Origin: Paenibacillus brevis
GTDB taxonomy: Bacteria > Bacillota > Bacilli > Paenibacillales > Paenibacillaceae
Direction: 5' to 3'
Length of the DNA stretch: 64,000 bases
Assembly: GCF_018919145.1 (NCBI RefSeq)
Contig: NZ_JAHLQJ010000002.1
Span: 1 to 64,000, forward strand
Shown: positions 42,242-50,267 of the stretch, in pieces
How the letters are laid out: the number at the start of each line of letters is the position of its first letter
How positions within the stretch are numbered: the stretch's first letter is position 1
The notes under the pieces: model-generated
What the model saw: the letters and a program-made list of their open reading frames with translations, nothing else
The model's database searches: none
Told to the model about the DNA's origin: nothing
Program-made: the position numbers and the translations under genes

Positions 42242-43135
42242 TTGGATCTGAGGGATCACAATGGACTTACGGAAAAGGAATTCCTGGCGCAATACCGGGC
42301 CGGAGATTACGAACGGCCGTCCTTGGCTACGGATATGGTTATCTTTACAGTGACCGATACGGAAGCGGACAGCTACCGCAGGCTTCCCGAGAAGGAGCTC
42401 CGCATTCTGCTCATTCGCCGGGGGGGACATCCCTATTTCGGACAATGGGCTTTGCCCGGCGGGTTTGTCCGGCCGGATGAGACGACGGAGCAGGCGGCGG
42501 CGAGGGAATTGCAAGAAGAGACAGGCGTGGCCGATGTCTATCTGGAGCAGCTGTATACGTTCAGCGATGTGGGCCGGGACCCCCGCACTTGGGTCATAAG
42601 CTGCAGCTACATGGCTTTGATTTCCAGCGATCAGATGCAACTGAAGGCAGGCGATGACGCCGACGCCGCAGTCTGGTTCAAGCTTACTTATCGCTTGCTT
42701 CGGGAGCGGCGGGAGGTCCTGGAGGACGGATACGCCAAGACAATGGAATACGAGCTCAAGCTGTGCGCGGAAGGCGAGGAGCTTACAGCAGTCGTGGCAC
42801 GTACGGTAACGGTAAGGGCTACCTCGACGGCAACGAACTATAATATCCTATTGAGCGAGGGCTTGGCGTTCGATCATGCAAAGATTATTGCTTGCGCCAT
42901 GGACCGGCTCAGAGGGAAGGTAGATTATACCGATATCGCCCTGCATCTGATGCAAGAGCGGTTCACTTTGACCGAGCTGCAGCAGGTTTACGAAGTCATT
43001 CTGGACAAAGAACTGCTGAAAGCCGCTTTTCGGCGCAAGGTAGCCCATCTCGTGGAGGAAACCGATCACTATACGGAAAATGCGGGCCACCGTCCATCTC
43101 GGTTGTACCGGAGAAATTGGGAGGGAAACCGTTGA
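42242..43135 (+). CDS. nrtR: NrtR-type Nudix transcriptional regulator
   Basis: A 297-residue protein with a Nudix domain (about residues 25-170) and a C-terminal winged helix (FTLTELQQVYEVILDKELLK, then FRRKVAHLVEETDHY). This is the layout of NrtR, a repressor of NAD genes released by ADP-ribose. The Nudix box is intact (GGFVRPDETTEQ followed by RELQEETGV), so the protein may also hydrolyse ADP-ribose; many NrtR repressors have lost this. The start is TTG 42242 behind AGGAGG with eight-base spacing; ATG 42224 precedes that site. It ends overlapping the sfsA start. Confidence 0.88.
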   Translation: MDLRDHNGLTEKEFLAQYRAGDYERPSLATDMVIFTVTDTEADSYRRLPEKELRILLIRRGGHPYFGQWALPGGFVRPDETTEQAAARELQEETGVADVYLEQLYTFSDVGRDPRTWVISCSYMALISSDQMQLKAGDDADAAVWFKLTYRLLRERREVLEDGYAKTMEYELKLCAEGEELTAVVARTVTVRATSTATNYNILLSEGLAFDHAKIIACAMDRLRGKVDYTDIALHLMQERFTLTELQQVYEVILDKELLKAAFRRKVAHLVEETDHYTENAGHRPSRLYRRNWEGNR

Positions 43136-43839
43136 AGTATAGGAATTTGGTGCCCGGCCTTTTGGAGCGAAAAGTGAACCGCTTCATTGCAGAGGTCTTT
43201 GTCCATGGGATCAAGGAACAGGTGCATATTAAAAATACCGGCAGACTGACTGAGCTGCTGCAGCCAGGTGCGGAGGTTCTGCTGGAGCCCGGCAATCAGC
43301 CGGGAAGGAAGACCCGCTTCTCGCTTGTAGCGGCAGCCAAGAACGGGGAATGGGTGAATATCGACTCCCAGGCACCGAATAAGCTTGCCTATGAGGCAAT
43401 TGCCGCAGGACGGCTAAAAGAGTTCGGGGCGGTCTCTGCCCTGAAGCGAGAGGTTACCTTTGGCGGCTCGCGGTTTGATCTCTATGTGGAAGCTAATGGA
43501 CAAGCGGGGTTCATCGAGGTGAAGGGGGTCACGTTGGAGAAGGATGGTATGGCACTCTTCCCGGACGCGCCAACCGCGCGGGGGACGAAGCATGTGCTGG
43601 AGATGATTCAGGCTGTGCAGGCGGGATACCTTGGCGCAATTTTGTTCGTAATACAGATGAAGGGCTGCCGCGGATTTACCCCCTATCGGGAAATGGACCC
43701 AGCCTTTTCCGAGGCGCTGGAGCAGGCATCACTTAAAGGAGTGCAAATTCTAGCTTACGACTCGTATATGGAAGGCGAGCGTTTTATACTCGGCCATCCG
43801 GTCCCGGTGCGGCTGTATCCCTTGTCATCGGATTACTGA
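43132..43839 (+). CDS. sfsA: SfsA family protein
   Basis: A 235-residue homologue of SfsA (sugar fermentation stimulation protein). An N-terminal OB-fold-like part (ERKVNRFIAEVFVHG; HIKNTGRLTELLQPGAEVLL) is followed by a nuclease-like domain (FDLYVEANGQAGFIEVKGVT, LFPDAPTARGTKHVLEM), with Asp, Glu and Lys arranged like PD-(D/E)XK enzymes. The molecular role is not settled. The start is TTG 43132 overlapping the nrtR stop, behind GGGAGGG, so it is translated as the fourth gene of the NAD operon. Confidence 0.9.
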   Translation: MKYRNLVPGLLERKVNRFIAEVFVHGIKEQVHIKNTGRLTELLQPGAEVLLEPGNQPGRKTRFSLVAAAKNGEWVNIDSQAPNKLAYEAIAAGRLKEFGAVSALKREVTFGGSRFDLYVEANGQAGFIEVKGVTLEKDGMALFPDAPTARGTKHVLEMIQAVQAGYLGAILFVIQMKGCRGFTPYREMDPAFSEALEQASLKGVQILAYDSYMEGERFILGHPVPVRLYPLSSDY

Positions 43840-43844
43840 ACTGT

Positions 43845-44237
43845 TTAATGTTTGGGCTGCAGCAGCTTGGCAATACCGCCAATTAGCAGCCCCCATACCG
43901 CATTGGTGGTGAAGATGCTGACCAAGGCGAGCGGATTCGTCAGGGGACCTTGCAGCTTGCCGTCGAGCAGAGGAGATACGATACCGCTAAGCAGTATGGC
44001 GAATAAGGCATAGCTTAGACCGGCGCCGACCAGAATGGTAACCGGCGAGGATACCTTTTTTCTCAAAACGACTATAAGCCATATCAAGGAAATAAGAACC
44101 GTCATTAGAATACTGCCGAATTGTTGGCCGAGCAGATCCATAACCCCGGTGATTTTCATAACAGGTCGCACCAGAGCTATTGCCCCTAGAACCAGCATAA
44201 GAACGAGATGCTTCTTTAAGATCTCTTTTGTCGTCAT
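43845..44237 (-). CDS. Small integral membrane protein, unknown function
   Basis: A 130-residue protein with four hydrophobic helices (LVLMLVLGAIALVRPVMKIT; ILMTVLISLIWLIVVL; ILVGAGLSYALFAILL; LVSIFTTNAVWGLLIGGIAK). The plan resembles small uncharacterised Bacillales membrane proteins, but no family is assigned with confidence. The ribosome-binding site is weak (AAGAG). It is convergent with sfsA, only five bases apart. Confidence 0.65.
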   Translation of the reverse strand: MTTKEILKKHLVLMLVLGAIALVRPVMKITGVMDLLGQQFGSILMTVLISLIWLIVVLRKKVSSPVTILVGAGLSYALFAILLSGIVSPLLDGKLQGPLTNPLALVSIFTTNAVWGLLIGGIAKLLQPKH

Positions 44238-44422
44238 TTCAGTTCAACTCTTTTCTTGTAATTTGATGGAGGGTCGCTTCCATGACCTGACTTTAACAAA
44301 GAAATGTTGTGAACTTATGACGATCTCTTGAAGAAGCGATGAAATCAGCAGAACGGAGTTTACGCTGGAATGTATCAGAATCAGTTTGTGCAGGGCAATC
44401 CTGCATGATCTGCAACAAGAAC

Positions 44423-44466
44423 AAGGCACTTCCGCAGCCATCACGCTGTAGAAGTGCCCATTTTTA
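44423..44466. terminator. Bidirectional terminator
   Basis: GGCACTTC pairs with GAAGTGCC, with an inner CAGC/GCTG stem, followed by ATTTTT on + and by TTGTTCTTG on -. It fits as the terminator of the hydrolase gene ending at 44481. The 185 bases to its left (44238-44422) show no clear gene. Confidence 0.75.
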
Positions 44467-44480
44467 TACGGCTAAAAGTG

Positions 44481-45353
44481 TCAACCCGAAAGCTTGGCCC
44501 TCAGCCAAGGCTTAATTAAAGGCAGCACAACTTCCGGTTGCATGGCCCGGGTGTGATCCATATGCTCTCCTTGCACGATCTGCACGTCCCAACCGAGTTG
44601 CCGTAAAGTGTCCTCGTGTTTGCTCAACCGCCCGGAGATATCGACGGTGACCCCGCCGAAGTTCTCGCCGTACACAATCGTATCCTTCTCCCCGGCAAAG
44701 GCCAGCTTGGGAAAGCAGAGCTTTCCCTGAATCGCCGTATCCTCAAAATCTGTCAAGTGATTATATAGGGTAAGAAATTGCTTGGTTCGATCCGGATCGA
44801 TCGTGACCTCAATATGATCCCAATCCACCTCGTCCACAGAACTTTGATCTTTAGGAGCAGATCTTGGTTTCTCGATATTTTGGACAGCCTGCTCATGCGT
44901 TTTGGCGGTGACGGTTCTCATTTCAGCATAAGGCCCATCATAAGGAGGAAATCCGCCCATGAGAAGCGCCTCTAAACGATCGGTCCTTATAGCGAGCTGT
45001 AAGCCGGCAAGTGCCAGCCAAGAGTATCCGTAATAGCAGAAGGCGTTGACACCCATCTCATCGGCGATCTGTAGGAAATCTCTGGCGATGGCTTCTGGCG
45101 TAAGCGAATCCGGGCGTGGGTGCTGAAACAAATGACCTTCATAGTCAAAATAGATGACCCCGAACTCATCGGCAAGCCCGTCCACCAGCTTCCTTCCCAG
45201 CTCCGGGTCTACGCCCCACAGCCTTAGTGTTTCCGCCTCTGTGCCCGTCACACTTTCTTTTGTCCCCGGAAGCATAATCAATCTGCCCTTACTGTTGCCC
45301 TCAAGCCTCACCTCCAGCGCAGAGCCATCGTCCAAAGTGATTGTTCTCTTCAT
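44481..45353 (-). CDS. Alpha/beta hydrolase
   Basis: A 290-residue cytoplasmic alpha/beta-fold hydrolase. The strand-turn preceding the oxyanion hole is LIMLPGTKES, the nucleophile elbow is YYGYSWLALAG (Ser), an acidic residue lies near AFAGEKDTIVYG, and the catalytic His is in GEHMDHTRAM near the end. The start is ATG 45353, six bases behind GGAGGG. It is divergent from the double-MerR regulator at 45504, which is the likely controller. Substrate unknown. Confidence 0.8.
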   Translation of the reverse strand: MKRTITLDDGSALEVRLEGNSKGRLIMLPGTKESVTGTEAETLRLWGVDPELGRKLVDGLADEFGVIYFDYEGHLFQHPRPDSLTPEAIARDFLQIADEMGVNAFCYYGYSWLALAGLQLAIRTDRLEALLMGGFPPYDGPYAEMRTVTAKTHEQAVQNIEKPRSAPKDQSSVDEVDWDHIEVTIDPDRTKQFLTLYNHLTDFEDTAIQGKLCFPKLAFAGEKDTIVYGENFGGVTVDISGRLSKHEDTLRQLGWDVQIVQGEHMDHTRAMQPEVVLPLIKPWLRAKLSG

Positions 45354-45503
45354 GTTCATCCCTCCAAATCTGATATACTATAAACATACAACATAGATGC
45401 AATCTTCAGGTTTGTGTACCTAAAGTATAGATAGATTGGGACTCTCCCCAATCAATACTTAACGTAGCACTTTAAGGTATTACTTTAATTTAGGAGTGGG
45501 TAA

Positions 45504-46229
45504 ATGGTACGTTTTTATACACCGGCAGAGTTAGCCTTGGAATTCAACGTGAGTACAACGACCCTGAGGAGGTATGAAGAGCAGGGGCTGCTTCCTCATG
45601 TAGCCAGATCGACGGGGGGACACCGTCAGTATGCTTCCCTACACCGTCTGGCCTTTGCCGCGATTCGATCCATGCTGGTCGGCTTTGAGATTCCTGTTGT
45701 CTATGAGGTGATGCGCAGCGTAAAGAATGGAAATGTGACGGAAGCGCTTTGGCAGATTAACCAGCAGCTCCACCGGATCCAAGAGGAAAAAATCCGCGTT
45801 GGACATGTACTCGGAATGATCCAGCAGGCTCAGCTTGGCTCTTATCAGAAGATGAAGACACCCGACGGACCGCTGCCGATTGGCAAGGCAGCAGAACTAG
45901 CAGGAGTGAATACGTCTGCAATCAGGCATTGGGAGAAGGAGGGGCTGATTGTTTCAATCCGGGATAAGGAGAATGGATATCGGCTGTACGATTTGACCGA
46001 GCTGCGCAAGATATTGGTCATTAGCAGTCTGCGGCGGACCGTGTACTATGTAGATCATTTGAGGGAGCTTCTGAGCGAACTGGAGGCCCATCAATTCGAA
46101 CGGATTGATAGGTCGTTCCAGCTTGCTCTTGCGAAGTTAAGTGAACGGCTGCAGGCTCAGCTTGAAGGCATAAGGCATCTGATGGGCTACATCGAGGCCT
46201 ACAGGCAGCACATACACAAAGAACATTAA
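45504..46229 (+). CDS. Regulator with two MerR-type DNA-binding domains
   Basis: A 241-residue protein carrying two complete MerR HTH units. The first spans residues 4-72 (YTPAELALEFNVSTTTLRRY, GGHRQYASLHRL). The second spans about 124-195 (LPIGKAAELAGVNTSAIRHW, GYRLYDLTELRKI). They are joined by a helical linker (ALWQINQQLHRIQEEKIRVG), and a coiled segment follows (SFQLALAKLSERLQAQLEGI). Ordinary MerR proteins have one such domain per chain and act as dimers. There is no evident metal or ligand pocket. It is divergent from the alpha/beta hydrolase and overlaps the end of the convergent DUF2798 gene by four bases. Confidence 0.85.
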   Translation: MVRFYTPAELALEFNVSTTTLRRYEEQGLLPHVARSTGGHRQYASLHRLAFAAIRSMLVGFEIPVVYEVMRSVKNGNVTEALWQINQQLHRIQEEKIRVGHVLGMIQQAQLGSYQKMKTPDGPLPIGKAAELAGVNTSAIRHWEKEGLIVSIRDKENGYRLYDLTELRKILVISSLRRTVYYVDHLRELLSELEAHQFERIDRSFQLALAKLSERLQAQLEGIRHLMGYIEAYRQHIHKEH

Positions 46230-46690
46230 CGCTTTACGTAGTTACCAAAAATGAATCTTACAAGGGGTCCCATTACGATCATCTGCAAAGGCAGCGCTAC
46301 AATAAAGTTCATGCCCAGGATGCGTATATAATCTCCTAGGATGGAGTTCCACCGAATTCCTTCCGCGATGGAGGAGGTGATCAGTCCATAGACCGACATG
46401 AGGGAGGCCATCCCGATGACCATGCAAGTGGAGATCGCGAGGACCTTATAGAGCGGCTTGGCCGTTTTACCCGTTATTTTCAGTGCGGCTTTCTTGGCAT
46501 ACGGGCCGACGAGGAAGCAATCCAGCAGAAAGGCGACCGCGAATCCGAGCAGAAAATCCATTATCCCTTGTGTAAGCGTCAGACTGGAAAAGGCATTATG
46601 GAGATAAAAGTTGTACATGGTCATGACAAGCACCATGCCAAAGCACATCATCCCCCCGAAGATCAAACTTTCTTTTCTTGTTGTAGGCAT
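46226..46690 (-). CDS. DUF2798 family membrane protein
   Basis: A 154-residue membrane protein with four hydrophobic helices arranged as two similar halves: LIFGGMMCFGMVLVMTMYNF with a following FLLGFAVAFLLDCFLVGPYA, and LAISTCMVIGMASLMSVYGL with FIVALPLQMIVMGPLVRFIF. The repeated helix-VGP/MGP pattern is typical of DUF2798. The function is not known. Its stop codon overlaps that of the double-MerR gene. Confidence 0.8.
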   Translation of the reverse strand: MPTTRKESLIFGGMMCFGMVLVMTMYNFYLHNAFSSLTLTQGIMDFLLGFAVAFLLDCFLVGPYAKKAALKITGKTAKPLYKVLAISTCMVIGMASLMSVYGLITSSIAEGIRWNSILGDYIRILGMNFIVALPLQMIVMGPLVRFIFGNYVKR

Positions 46691-46798
46691 CGATCATTTC
46701 TCCTTTCTATCACTCGGATTATTATAGCGACCTGTCATTGAGGTATATAAGTGAACATTATGTGAACAATGCAAGAATAATAGAGAAGCTGCGTCTGC

Positions 46799-46827
46799 TT
46801 TACATCCTCCAACGCATGTTTTATACT
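46799..46827 (+). promoter_or_regulatory. Promoter of the rlmA leader
   Basis: TTTACA (46799-46804) and TATACT (46822-46827) with a 17-bp spacer form a good sigma-A promoter. The predicted transcript starts near 46834, giving a leader of about 310 nt before rlmA. Confidence 0.75.
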
Positions 46828-46855
46828 GGACACAATTGTTGAGACAGGAGGATAG

Positions 46856-46903
46856 ATGATGATCCACTATATCAGATTGCGCTCCCTGACTTTGAATCCG
46901 TAA
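46856..46903 (+). CDS. ErmD/ErmK-like regulatory leader peptide
   Basis: A 15-codon ORF, MMIHYIRLRSLTLNP, with AGGAGG (46846-46851) five bases before the first ATG. It resembles ErmDL/ErmKL, MTHSMRLRFPTLNQ: the RLR motif and the TLN near the end are in the same places. RLR (R/K-x-R/K) is the motif at which macrolide-bound ribosomes stall. It lies between a promoter and a terminator upstream of an rRNA methyltransferase gene, as expected for a drug-sensing attenuator. Confidence 0.75.
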   Translation: MMIHYIRLRSLTLNP

Positions 46904-46972
46904 TTAAATACGTTCAAAGGCTCTGCTTGCATTAGGCAGGGTACACGGGATCAGTCTGTCCTTTTGGGTCAT

Positions 46973-47047
46973 CTCATCTTCAATTCATATAGAGGTTGTT
47001 TTTGAATCGTGAAGAGAGGCGGATTTGTCGCGCCTTTCTTTTTTTGT
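46973..47047 (+). promoter_or_regulatory. Transcription attenuator: anti-terminator and terminator
   Basis: The terminator is GAAGAGAGGCG (47011-47021) paired with CGCCTTTCTTT (from 47031), followed by more T's. A competing stem uses CTC-CTTCA-ATTC (46973-46986) with GAAT-TGAAG-GAG (47004-47018), which includes the left arm of the terminator. The two cannot form together, so events in the leader could decide whether rlmA is transcribed. A further hairpin (CTCTGC/GCAGGG, 46921-46941) lies upstream. Confidence 0.7.
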
Positions 47048-47142
47048 TGTCTTCTCGGCCTTTGCCTTTTGGTCGTGAGATCCCGTTACCTTGCCGTGCT
47101 GGCCGAATGCCTGTGATTTTCTATGGCAAAGGAAGGGATTTC

Positions 47143-48024
47143 ATGAGCAAAAAAATACAAAGCGCAAATCTGGTAGATACATGGTCATCCAGCTTAAAAT
47201 GTCCGCTCTGCGGAAGTCCGGTGAAGGTTAATGAGTACGCCGGTCTGGTCTGCTTGAAGCACCACGCGTTTGACTTTTCCAAGCACGGCTATCTGAACCT
47301 GTTAACCCGGCCGGCGGTCGGCAAATACGGCAAATTCTTATTTGATGCAAGGCACCATCTGATTACGGAAAGCTCTCTATATAAGCCCTTGCACAAGGTT
47401 CTCCGGGATCTCATCCTCAAGGATGCTCCCGAAGCGGAGAACTCATGGATGATGGCCGACTTGGGCTGCGGTGAGGGCTCCCACTTGCAGAGTGTGCTTA
47501 AGGCATGCGATTTGCCCCTGGTGACCGGGCTTGGCCTTGATATCTCGAAGGAAGGCATCACCCTGGCCGCAAAGAAATACGAGGGATCCATTTGGCTGGT
47601 GGGCGACTTGGCCAGCTTGCCGCTTGCGGATCGGTCTTGCCGGGTACTGCTAAACATACTATCACCGGCTAACTACAAGGAGTTCACGCGGATCTTGAGG
47701 CAGGACGGCATCATCGTGAAGGTCGTACCTGGTCCTGGCTACCTGAAGGAATTGAGACAAGCACTTTATGGGGATAACGAAAAAAGAAGCTATAGCAACA
47801 AGCATACATCAGACCTATTTTGCCGGCATTTCGATCGTTTGGACACGATTCAGCTGAACTACAGACAACGTCTGAACGGCGCGGAGCTGCAGCTTCTGGC
47901 GAGCATGACACCGCTGGCCTGGTCTTCGGACCCTGAGCGTCTGCAGGACTTTGTTCGGCAGGAGTCGGCATGGGTGACCGTGGATTTGGATATTTTAGTG
48001 GGAAAAAGCGATAGAACAGACTAG
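47143..48024 (+). CDS. rlmA: RlmA-type 23S rRNA (guanine-N1)-methyltransferase
   Basis: A 293-residue SAM-dependent methyltransferase. The N-terminal zinc finger is KCPLCGSP with VCLKHHAFD, followed by the family segment KHGYLNLL. SAM motif I is ADLGCGEGSH, then GLGLDISKEGI, and motif IV region LLNILSPANY. RlmA enzymes modify G745 (Gram-negative) or G748 (Gram-positive, TlrB-like, affecting tylosin-type macrolides) in the peptide exit tunnel. The start is ATG 47143 behind GGAAGGG; the longer ORF from 46996 runs through the attenuator and is not translated. Its leader peptide and terminator suggest induction by macrolides. Confidence 0.87.
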   Translation: MSKKIQSANLVDTWSSSLKCPLCGSPVKVNEYAGLVCLKHHAFDFSKHGYLNLLTRPAVGKYGKFLFDARHHLITESSLYKPLHKVLRDLILKDAPEAENSWMMADLGCGEGSHLQSVLKACDLPLVTGLGLDISKEGITLAAKKYEGSIWLVGDLASLPLADRSCRVLLNILSPANYKEFTRILRQDGIIVKVVPGPGYLKELRQALYGDNEKRSYSNKHTSDLFCRHFDRLDTIQLNYRQRLNGAELQLLASMTPLAWSSDPERLQDFVRQESAWVTVDLDILVGKSDRTD

Positions 48025-48297
48025 AGTTAGTAAGACCTGCTTAATTTGGGGCAAGGGCTCATTGGGCCTCGGGCTGGATTTATTCAGGAACTAGGTGGTC
48101 CAGCCCTCCCGAAATTACACAATTCGTTGTAATGTAGGAATTTTCGACAGAATTCGGCGCCCGGATTAGCGCATTTTACCTCTCGTTAACACTAAGTTGA
48201 TGCTCTCTAGGTATCGGAGGGGTACAATAGCACTATAGAGACGGGCATTTCATTTTTCCAGTCTCGATTATATAGGCATAAAGGATGAGATTGGAAA
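48025..48297. other. Intergenic region before the EAL gene
   Basis: GGGCTGGA and TCCAGCCC (48071-48106) form a stem-loop without a T-run, a possible terminator or processing site for rlmA. A TACAAT sequence at about 48223 may be a -10 element, but the nearest -35-like TTGATG is 20 bp away. Nothing else is recognised. Confidence 0.4.
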
Positions 48298-49155
48298 ATG
48301 AAAACACCGCTCGCTCCTTCTGGAGATAGAAGCGGTCTGTTAAACCACATGACCTACTTCTATCAAGCAACCCGGACGTATTATCAATCCTGCAGAAGAT
48401 ATACCGAGCTGCACAAGATCATGAAAGGGCAGGCGCTGACCACCTTTTTCCAGCCTATTTATAATTTGCAGGACAAAAGTCATCTGGGCTACGAGGTGCT
48501 GAACCGTCCTCCGGTGTCGGCGCAGTTTCCGACAACCGATTTTTTCTATGATTTTATCGGGCATACCGATCAAGTCTTCTCTTTTGAATTGTTTTGCCGG
48601 GACTTGTCCTTGAACCGTTTTAGCTCGGCACTGGAGCAGGCGGCTCATCCCAGAGATACAATTTTGTTCATCAATATCCATCCCCAGGTGCTGTCTGATC
48701 CGGGCTATCGGAGCGGGCAGACGATTCAGCTCCTCTCCCGCTACAACCTCTCTCCGCAGCAGGTGGTATTTGAGTTAACGGAGAAGCAGGCCGTTCAGGA
48801 CTATGTGGAGTTTGAACGCATTCTTTCGCATTACCGCGCCCAGGGATTTCGCATTGCCATTGATGATGCGGGCTCCGGCTATAACAGCTTGAAGGCCATT
48901 GTAAGCCTGAAGCCGGAGTTTATTAAGCTGGACAAGTCGCTAGTTCACAATATTCACCTTTGCCCGAATCAACAGCGCATTGTAACCTTACTCCAAGAAT
49001 TTGCTGCTGATTCGGGCACCCATATTATCGCCGAAGGTATTGAAGCCTCAGAGGAAATCTCATTTTTACGCCAGAAGGGCATCCAGTACGGACAAGGCTA
49101 TGCATTAGGAAGGCCGGCCAGGGAACTAACATACCCTTATCTACAACCTTTTTAG
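48298..49155 (+). CDS. EAL-domain cyclic-di-GMP phosphodiesterase
   Basis: A 285-residue soluble protein, essentially one EAL domain (about residues 45-280) after a short helical N-terminus. Catalytic elements are present: GYEVLNRP (EAL motif as EVL), Asn in LFINIHPQ, Glu in FELTEKQ, IDDAGSGYNS (DDFG as DDAG), Lys in KLDKSL, AEGIE and QGYALGRP. It should hydrolyse c-di-GMP to pGpG. No sensory domain is fused. It precedes a GGDEF gene by 70 nt, a likely functional pair controlling motility or biofilm. The ribosome site is modest (AAGGA). Confidence 0.9.
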   Translation: MKTPLAPSGDRSGLLNHMTYFYQATRTYYQSCRRYTELHKIMKGQALTTFFQPIYNLQDKSHLGYEVLNRPPVSAQFPTTDFFYDFIGHTDQVFSFELFCRDLSLNRFSSALEQAAHPRDTILFINIHPQVLSDPGYRSGQTIQLLSRYNLSPQQVVFELTEKQAVQDYVEFERILSHYRAQGFRIAIDDAGSGYNSLKAIVSLKPEFIKLDKSLVHNIHLCPNQQRIVTLLQEFAADSGTHIIAEGIEASEEISFLRQKGIQYGQGYALGRPARELTYPYLQPF

Positions 49156-49225
49156 TACCAGTTGAACTTAAAGACGCCCGCGTAGATAGAAAAGGCAAGT
49201 GTGCAGTGTTCACGGAGGGGATAAC

Positions 49226-50203
49226 TTGTTCACGAAAATTGGTGAAATGGCCGAGACGATTCCCATCGTCGAGCCGGATACGAAATGCCGGGTTGTAAAT
49301 AACCTATTCGTACATAACCCTAAATTGGAAGGTATAGCTGTAGCCGGAGCAGGAATACCTCCCGCACTTGTGATGCGCTCCCGATTCTATCAACTGCTGG
49401 GGACGCAATACGGATATAACCTGTACATGGGCAGACCGGTCAGTCTGGTCATGAATAGTCATCCGCTTGTTGTCCAATATGAGGAGCCTATTACAGAAGT
49501 GAGTATTCAGGCGATGAACCGGGCCGAAGAGGAGCTATATGACGGAGTGCTGGTGGCTCAGGAAGAAATGCTGTACGGCTTCGTCAGCATTCGACGTCTG
49601 CTGCTGGAGGTAGCCGACCTTCGGGCGGAGATGGCGGTCTTCATGAACGCCTTGACCGGCTTGCCCGGCAACCGGATTATCGACGACCGGCTTCAACAAT
49701 CCGCAAACCAGAAATGCTTCAGTGTACTCTACATCGATTTGGATCACTTCAAGTCCTATAATGACAGCTATGGCTTCAAAATGGGGGACTCTCTGATTCA
49801 GGCAACCGCTGCCCTGCTGCGGGAGCAGTTTTCAGGGCAAGGCTCATTCCTGGGACATATCGGAGGGGATGACTTTATCGCGATTCTGAGCCATCATGAT
49901 TATCAAGACCCCTGCAGCAAGGTGATTGAGGGCTTTGAGCAAATCAAGCAATCCTTTTACAGCGCAGAGGATCTCAAGAACAATTTTGTGAAGGGGGAGA
50001 GTCGTTCCGGGGGCTATGGCGCGATTCCGCTTGTCTCCATTTCGATCGCTGTAGTGACGAATCAGAAATGCGATTTTCAAAGCATGGATCAGATCGTTGA
50101 TGAAGCTACCCGAATGAAGAGAATTTGCAAATCCCATCCGGGAAGCATCTGTTATGCTAACAATGAGCCGGATTCTCAGAGCTTGGGATTACGATTAGAA
50201 TAA
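49226..50203 (+). CDS. CBS-GGDEF diguanylate cyclase-like protein
   Basis: A 325-residue cytoplasmic protein. The N-terminal 130 residues look like a CBS pair (VVNNLFVHNPKLEGIAVAGA; YNLYMGRPVSLVMNSHPLVV). A short helical linker (RRLLLEVADLRAEMAVFM) leads to a GGDEF domain: LTGLPGNRIID, YIDLDHFKSYND, and the active-site loop GGDDF (213-217) in place of GGDEF. The inhibitory RxxD site is absent. The Glu-to-Asp change leaves cyclase activity in doubt. The start is TTG 49226, five bases behind GGAGGGG; the earlier GTG has none. It is followed by a bidirectional terminator. Confidence 0.85.
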   Translation: MFTKIGEMAETIPIVEPDTKCRVVNNLFVHNPKLEGIAVAGAGIPPALVMRSRFYQLLGTQYGYNLYMGRPVSLVMNSHPLVVQYEEPITEVSIQAMNRAEEELYDGVLVAQEEMLYGFVSIRRLLLEVADLRAEMAVFMNALTGLPGNRIIDDRLQQSANQKCFSVLYIDLDHFKSYNDSYGFKMGDSLIQATAALLREQFSGQGSFLGHIGGDDFIAILSHHDYQDPCSKVIEGFEQIKQSFYSAEDLKNNFVKGESRSGGYGAIPLVSISIAVVTNQKCDFQSMDQIVDEATRMKRICKSHPGSICYANNEPDSQSLGLRLE

Positions 50204-50205
50204 AA

Positions 50206-50248
50206 AGGCGCGCCTTGCTATTGTACGATAACAATAGCAGGGCGCGTC
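50206..50248. terminator. Bidirectional terminator
   Basis: GGCGCGCCTTGCTATTGT pairs imperfectly with AACAATAGCAGGGCGCG, with an A-run before and TC-rich tail after. It separates convergent genes. Confidence 0.8.
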
Positions 50249-50267
50249 TTCAATTCAGCAGCAAGAA

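Noticed and set aside
42892-43131. N-terminal extension of sfsA inside nrtR
   Set aside because: The segment is the shifted frame of nrtR; a TTG at the nrtR stop with a good ribosome site gives a normal SfsA length.
44244-44444. 66-codon - strand ORF before the terminator
   Set aside because: Cys/Ser-rich composition, no ribosome site, and it overlaps the terminator hairpin.
46996-47142. 49-residue N-terminal extension of RlmA
   Set aside because: It is the attenuator sequence translated in frame; the enzyme's zinc finger starts after ATG 47143.
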